Positions 19,472-25,208 of a stretch of DNA of 25,208 nucleotides are shown piece by piece. Position numbers and translations under genes: made by a program. The number at the start of each line of letters is the position of its first letter. Position 1 is the first letter of the stretch. Source of the DNA: Terana coerulea (Eukaryota > Basidiomycota > Agaricomycetes > Polyporales > Phanerochaetaceae). The notes under the pieces are model-generated. The model searched no databases. It was not told the DNA's origin and saw only the letters and a list, made by a program, of their open reading frames with translations. The stretch is taken from assembly GCA_024811115.1 (NCBI GenBank), contig JAKOGH010000489.1, forward strand, positions 1 through 25,208, read 5' to 3'.

Positions 19472-22400
19472 TCGGCATCGAGCTCGCTGCACTTTGCTAG
19501 CAGTAGTTGTATGGATGTGATATGTTCCGTTTTACGCCGCAGGTACTAGGGGTACTTGGTAGAGATATCTTGTCATGTTTCATGGATGCGTTCTGCAAAG
19601 CCGTTGCTTTGGTGTCAAAGCGTGGGACCTGATTAGATAAGAGGAACACATGGGTAAACAGATGCCAAACAGTTTCCGATAAGAGATCATCGCATGATTG
19701 TCGCGTGCTTTGACTAAGCGCTGGCATGTGTCATCACCAAAGCGCAACATGAGTCTCTTCGTCTGGCACCTATGTGGGGATGTCACCTCATAGACACCGC
19801 AGCTATTACAAGACGATGTACGCCTCGTGGGCGCAAAAACGACTCACTTCACGCAAGAAAGCTGGAATCTCCGACCAATCCATCTCATCGAATCTCGGTC
19901 ATATCTCCCTGCCCTTGTCTGGCGAATGAATGTGCGCCACACGTTGCTTAGACGGGGAAGTTCAGGCTGAGGGTCCGCTGCGTGGCAGCACTTGGCTTCT
20001 CATACCGGCGTGAGGATGGCGGCGACCGAGGAGTATCGCCTGGATCCCTTGTACACATGGTGCGTTGTGGATTGTCACTGCTCCTTCACTGGCACTGACA
20101 CGCATGATCTTGTTGCAGAAACTCTAACAGCCGAGCAAATGGAGGGAAGCGACGCTGCCAGCATAGCTCATCATCCCTTGGAACGCGTGCGGCTGAGACG
20201 TTTTCATTCCACAGTACAAGGCGGGAATTCACCTCATCGCAGTCAGTCTGCAGCGTGCAACAAAGAGGTCTTGTATTCCTCAGCAATGGTTTGACACATC
20301 CGCCCTGTGGGTGTCATATATGTAACAACGAGCCGTGCCTAGTTTAGCTCCGACTGACAGTACTGTATAGAAGCAAGTGACACAGATAGAGGAATTTGGA
20401 ACATGAGACACCATTGAATGGTCGACGGTCAGCACTTGGTCAGCACGACAACCGCGCTTGCTATCAATTGGTGTGCAAGTGCAAGAGGTACTATCCTGCG
20501 TTAGTCCCTGGTCTCCGTAATGGCAAACATCAACCGACGTCCTTGTACGGGTGGCAGACACCACGACTCTGCAAGGCACAGGATACAATACGCTCCGTAA
20601 GCGTCCTCGACAATGCTGCTGCTAACAATGAGCTGCTGAACATTCCTTCAACACGGCAGCCAAGTTGCTTGCTGGCGCAGAGGCTTGGACGGCAAAGTCC
20701 CGAAAGGACAGGCATGCATGGGGTGTATGCAAAGTGTACGCGAGTCGATGTACGGCAGCAGGTAACCGCCTGGCCGCGAGCAGCGCTACGGAAGCTCGCC
20801 AGTGCGCTGGCAGTGTGCCGCGCTCCCGACTCCCACATCCAACTCTTACCAGTCCTCATTCAGGGCTCCCCTGCTATGCTGATACTCCTCGCTATCAGCC
20901 TCGCTTCACAGCCTTCGGATTAGTATTGAATTATTATGCATCTCTGGTCCATACTGGCACCGTCGTACCTCGTCTCAACTGGTACCTCCGTATGTGTACC
21001 ACAAGACTCCAGCCGACTGCGCGACTTGGAATTTTGCATTTACAAGTTACTGGTCCCAGCCCTGTGACAGGATAACCATTTCGATGTTTAGACCTGCGTC
21101 AGGCATCAAGACAGCCGGCCCTCCGACACAGCTATAGCTTCGTGGTGCGTTACATCCATCCCTCTGCTGCGTCCTCACGGACGATCACTTCTTTTGGAGC
21201 TGCTCACAGTGGACCCTCCAAGGACATTGTACGACAATTACGTCTCTGTGGTGGCAGTCGTCGCGAAGGATCCAAGACAACTCAGACATGTCTTGAAATG
21301 CGGTAGCAGAAGAAGCTCAGGCTACCGGAGAAACGCTCCACTATAGCGAGAGGGAGGGGTGGCTGGTTGTCCGAGAGTTTTCCTAGACACCAGCGGTCTG
21401 GAGACGAGGTATGGTGAGTGCCTTCTTGTTGGCCAACGGGTATGTCCGCAATCCGTGGAGGTTGGTCTACCGGGCCCGCGGCCTGGAAGAGACAGCGTAT
21501 TGCTTACGAAGATAAGTAGCCTATGACGGAACATGCGCACATATCCACTGGCCTCAAAGACCGTCATCAACGTGGTACAGAATGCACCAGTACATTCCTC
21601 GTACATCGGCGGCGACGGCCGTGGCTCCAGAATAGTAGATGCAGGAGGGACAACCACAGCTTGAACATAGCATGCTGAGTGTCTACAGCATTGTTTCACA
21701 CTGAGTTACCTGTCCACATGTTTTAGAGAGAAGCGCAATGTGCTAGATCATCGTCCAATGCTGAGAATATACCCGCTACGCCTTCAGAGCTGCTGACCAC
21801 CACCTGTCGGGAGCATGTGTACACTTTACAGAAGCCATCAGAATTCTATGCATAAGTGAGGCGTCGAGCACATTGCTTATGACGTCTAACTCAGCTGCAA
21901 AGCAATCGTGATGATTGCTTCAAGGCGAGGCCGACTCCCGCCTCCCGCCGCTCGGAGCTATCGGAGCTTCCCGTTGATTTGGGCGCCTGATACGGCGCTA
22001 CCATCCTATTCGCTCCGGCAGTCCTCAGCGCATTGTACAGTACTCTGCGTTATATCGGAGAGTTCTCTCATTATTCCAGCGATGATTTTGTGGAATGCTG
22101 CTGAGTTGCGAGTAGCAGTCATCCTGGGGATAATCGCGCAGATCTCCCGTGAGAGTCCATTATATAAGCCGTCCATAGTTACAAACAACGCACAAACAAT
22201 CTCCTATAGCGCGCTTTGAGACTCGTCGTTCAGCCAGCTGCGACGTAGTTGTCTACGACCAAGCCTCACTTCCTTTATGCTCCGGACCACGAAAGGTTTC
22301 TCGTCATATTTTGTCAACCTTGCAAAAGGCAGGAGTTCACTGTCGCGTCACTCACACGCCCTCACAATCAGGGTCCGACAACTGACTTCCTGCTCATCGA

Positions 22401-22942
22401 TACACTCTCATCGTTACATTTCGAACGCTTTGTACCCACTGCATGGTCCGAGTGGCCCGTATCTAAAAATCGTGATAAAGGAATGGCGTGAATCGTGAGT
22501 CATGGCCGAACACTACTGGGAGCTCAGGGCTCGCACAGCCTACCGGTCTCCGCGACATTTCTTGGAGAACATCAGAGCGTTGTTGGAGCGTATTTGGGTA
22601 CGTCGTCGTATCATATTAAGACTGATACCTTCTCACTGCGCCTCAGGACAACTGCTTTCCAGCAGCTTGACTCTTGAGTGCCGAATTTCCAAGTCTGGCT
22701 GTACATCACTGTTCCCAGAATTCTGAGCAGCTCGTGGCCGGTTGCTGGGAACTCGGGACCTGTTCTAAGATTATGTCTCGTGGGCAACGAAGAACATCAA
22801 AGCGCACTGCCGACTGTCCTCTACTAAGCCCAAACTAAGCCATCTCGTACCCGGTTTACGGTTCGAGGCGGTACACTGCCGTCAAGGGCGTGCGTTCTGA
22901 TCTGAGTGTGTGGTTTAGATTTTCACATCACGGAGCGTCCTA
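19472..22942. other. Long stretch with no recognisable gene
   Basis: About 3.5 kb without a kinase or other known family. The longest frames are 20396-20923 plus (175 codons), 20665-21075 plus (136) and 21322-21699 minus (125); they overlap each other in different frames and strands and carry no motif. Around 22496-22650 there are usable splice signals (GTGAGT at 22496, GTACGT to CCTCAG near 22598-22647) beside short helical open segments such as FLENIRALLERIW, which could be gene remnants. No tRNA, rRNA, tandem repeat or transposase was seen. Confidence 0.3.
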
Positions 22943-23408
22943 TTGTTTGCAAGGCAGGGTCGCACTGCACCTGTATCTGGCGCTTCTCGTGTACTAAGGA
23001 AACATTCCGGTGAGTCGTTACCATGCAGTGCGCTTGTACTACTATCACTAACCGCCCTACCGTACAGAGATGACGTCAGCATTTGCATCGTTCACGGGAA
23101 GCACAGAGGATTATGGGGCAATACCGCCAAGCTGTATGATTTTACCCGTACCCAAGTTTTCTCTCCGATTCAGAGCGATGCGCGTCTTTGCCGCGGATAT
23201 TCTCATGCACGAGCTGCGGTCCCAGGCGGGGCGTGCTTTTGGGCCGTGTAGCCAGCATTCAGGCCCTGGTGTATTCTCAGAAGCTCATTTATTGTACTGG
23301 CGTTTGACACCAGCTGATAGATGCCCCACCGCCATGCCGGCTCAGGGCTCAGGGCTTCTACATCTACATCACAAGAACGACCACACGATAATTCGCCTTC
23401 TGCAGTAG
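22943..23408 (+). CDS. Candidate spliced open frame of unknown function, partial
   Basis: A canonical intron at 23010-23067 (GTGAGT donor, CACTAAC branch-like sequence, GTACAG acceptor, 58 bp) joins two plus frames in the same phase: the segment ending GASRVLRKHS and the segment beginning MTSAFASFTGSTEDYG, which stays open to 23408. The second part contains FSLRFRAMRVFAADILMHEL, helix-like. There is no recognised domain and no upstream ATG in frame. The opposite strand is also open across 23203-23625 (140 codons), so the coding strand is not settled beyond 23203. Not identified. Confidence 0.25.
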
Positions 23409-24041
23409 CGCCGCTGGCGGTGGGCAGTGGAGGCTCAATCCAAACCTTGTCGGCTTTGGAAGTCAATTCCTCATGTTTTGGGAGTACGTCAAATCTATCT
23501 TCTTCGCCACATGTACCGATGTCACGCAACGCGTATCCGATGCCGTGGACGGCTACACTTCTACGCTTTAGAGTCCTAACGACGAACGCTTTTGTGTATA
23601 AGGCTGAGTAAGACGGAGCGCACACTCCCGGTCATGCTGGCCTCAATGTCTGGAAACAGCTCCCTCAATGAACCTTCCCCGTCTGAGAGTGTGACACATC
23701 ATCCACCTGAGGCTGGTCCCAACGTTCGTCCCTGCCGTCCCAGGGACCTTGGCTACAGACGCCGCGGTAGAATTGCTGTGCCTTTTGGTACTGCGGGACC
23801 TTGCTTTGTAGCCTACTCACTTGCCAGCATTTACCACTAGCATAATACATGCATAGCCACGGTCCATTTCAGTGAGACTAACTGTATCAACACATTCGGA
23901 GTTGGGCCTGTAGAATCCTAGCAATTTACAAACAACGGCGTAGATGTATGTAGAAATTGATGTATGGCAGAAACAAAAGGCAAATAAAGCATTGTCGAAG
24001 AAAGAGCGAAGTGGACGATACAGATCTGGACGATAGACGGC
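23409..24041. other. 3' flank of kinase copy D, no supported gene
   Basis: Both strands are open over much of 23321-23625 (plus 96 codons, minus 140 codons); neither has a motif. From about 23850 the sequence is AT-richer and carries many stops, as expected for the 3' flank of the convergent kinase copy ending at 24042. Confidence 0.3.
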
Positions 24042-25208
24042 TCAGCAGCCAAGATGGCTTAATATCCGCAGCCACCTTGCGGTCCAGAATAGAAATCTTC
24101 TCGAGAGGATCATACCAAGCTTCAGAAAAGCAACAACGTCAAATGTTATCGCCTCCTGGCTCGAATCTGCGTCACGCAAACGGTAGCCACGATGGACGAA
24201 GCAAATCCCGCCACGAATCTTCTGCCAGTGCTGCAGTGCCGCATTAGCATCCGGACGTTGACTGGGGTCGCGGCGCGTCATAGACTTGATCAACGGCTTC
24301 AAAGTTGACGTTGGAGAATTTCTACAAGTGGGCGATGAGCACTCGTCCAAAGCTCTGGACATACTGGAAACGCACCGCATGAATTTCTTTGCGGAAAACG
24401 TTGCCCACCACAAAGATGTCCACTTTGAATGGGTTGTATGGGATCGTGGCTGACAGCTCCGGAACCTCTTGTCTATGCCATCTTCTCCTGTTGCCAGCTT
24501 CGGGTGGACCTCTGGTGGTATCCGGACCGCAATGCCAAAATCGACGAAGTAGTACTTGACTGGAGGCCAGACTCCAAGTCGAGCAATGACAGGGGCAGTA
24601 TGCTCCAAGTCATGCAGAAGATCTGTCTGTACCGGATGAAAGCCCTTAGGATACATCGCTGTTGCATCCATCATCAAATTCTTGCCGGCACAGTCCCTAG
24701 ATGAAGGCATATGAGATGATAATTCAACAGCTCGGCAAAGTCGTACCTATGTGCAACTCCGAACCGATGCATGAACAACAGTCCCTGCGTTTGTTCCAAT
24801 TAAGTCAAGAGATGGCTGGTTGAATGAAATCCTAGTTACCTCCAGAATCTGATCCACGAACTCCACAACATCGTTTACGTATTGGAAGGGAGGATCATCC
24901 GTGAGTCTTAGGAACGGCATGACTATGTAAGAGATGGTCTCGTCGCGGTCGTCCCTGAAGAGGTCGAGTATTGGTACACAGTGGTTCTTGGGGTCGTCGC
25001 GGATGGCTGGATCAGAGAACATCATTGCTATCGACTGCTCGTGCAGACCTGTCCGAACACGCTTGATGTAGACCAGTTGGTTGTCAGACATTCGTCTCGC
25101 GTCAACGAGATTTGGTCGGAACTACGCGCGTCAGAGTGCACACCTCAAATGCGAGCAAGAGACTCACGGGTAGGGGACAGAAGTCCTCGCAATCGTCAGG
25201 GCTGCGAC
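24042..25208 (-). CDS. FunK1-type kinase copy D (5' end outside window), scrambled activation segment
   Basis: Exons on the minus strand: >25208-25168, 25121-24840, 24784-24747, 24696-24376, 24321-24042; introns GT-AG, 46-55 bp. Exon 2 (282 bp) and exon 3 (38 bp) match copies A and B. Conserved: CEDFCPLP, lysine in LVYIKRV, DPKNHCVPILDL, catalytic loop AHRDCAGKNLMMD, FVDFGIAVRIPPEVHPKLAT, MTRRDPSQRPDANAALQHWQ, and a hydrophobic tail (VVAFLKLGMILSRRFLFW). In exon 4 one base is missing near 24468, so the reading leaves the family frame just before the expected EVPELS motif; in exon 5 two bases are missing near 24302 and the frame is regained at LKPLIKSM. About 40 residues that should hold EVPELS and YNPFKVDIFVVGNVF are therefore read out of frame, though the gene has no stop. 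Catalytic HRD and DFG remain, but the substrate-binding segment is lost. Confidence 0.82.

Noticed and set aside
20396..20923. 175-codon plus-strand open frame
   Set aside because: No domain, and overlapping frames at 20665-21075 (plus) and 20530-20859 (minus) are also open; kept only as a note in the unassigned stretch.
21322..21699. 125-codon minus-strand open frame
   Set aside because: Pro/Arg/Ser-rich with no motif or splice partner; the plus strand over the same bases looks equally protein-like, so neither could be supported.
22249..22730. Possible C2-like remnant (segment GPYLKIVIKEW)
   Set aside because: The likeness to the C2-like strand in the TKL kinase is only about ten residues and needs an unsupported splice; too weak to annotate.
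24429..24704. 91-codon plus-strand open frame
   Set aside because: It lies opposite exon 4 of FunK1-type copy D, whose HRD and DFG motifs show the minus strand is coding; treated as a shadow.
1..25208. tRNA, rRNA, CRISPR array, tandem repeats
   Set aside because: Read through for cloverleaf-like, rRNA-like and regularly spaced repeat patterns on both strands; none seen. A covariance-model scan would be needed to exclude small RNAs.

Overview
The window looks like nuclear DNA of a basidiomycete fungus, most likely an Agaricomycete. Genes are cut into small exons by GT-AG introns of about 47-70 bp. The two recognisable protein families are both known to be expanded in mushroom-forming fungi: a fungal-specific kinase family (FunK1-type, minus strand here) and tyrosine-kinase-like (TKL) kinases (plus strand here). 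All exon structures below were built by hand from splice signals, reading-frame continuity and comparison among the copies in the window. No database search was possible, so family names are recognition from motifs.

Layout, left to right: FunK1-type kinase A (minus, 1-1173, 3' end outside the window); an unidentified 5-exon gene (plus, 1790-2790, 5' end unresolved); an intact TKL kinase with an N-terminal C2-like domain (plus, 3980-6719, 11 exons, 741 aa); a poorly coding stretch with one unexplained 225-codon frame (7616-8293); a decayed FunK1-type copy (minus, 9253-10584); a 180-bp MITE with TA target duplication (11149-11328); an orphan C-terminal piece of a TKL kinase (plus, 11447-11899); an intact FunK1-type kinase (minus, 13118-14475, 381 aa); a small helical protein gene (plus, 15189-15752); a second full-length TKL kinase with the same 11-exon plan but broken frames (plus, 16699-19471); a 4.5-kb stretch with little recognisable coding; and a fourth FunK1-type copy (minus, 24042 to beyond 25208) whose activation segment is scrambled by two compensating frameshifts.

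The main theme is a repeated divergent unit: each FunK1-type gene on the minus strand is followed to its right by plus-strand material, and in three units that material includes a TKL kinase or a TKL fragment. Copies range from apparently intact to fragmentary, which suggests a birth-and-death tandem array. Whether the two families work together (for example in signalling or self/non-self recognition) is not shown by the sequence; only the repeated linkage is seen.
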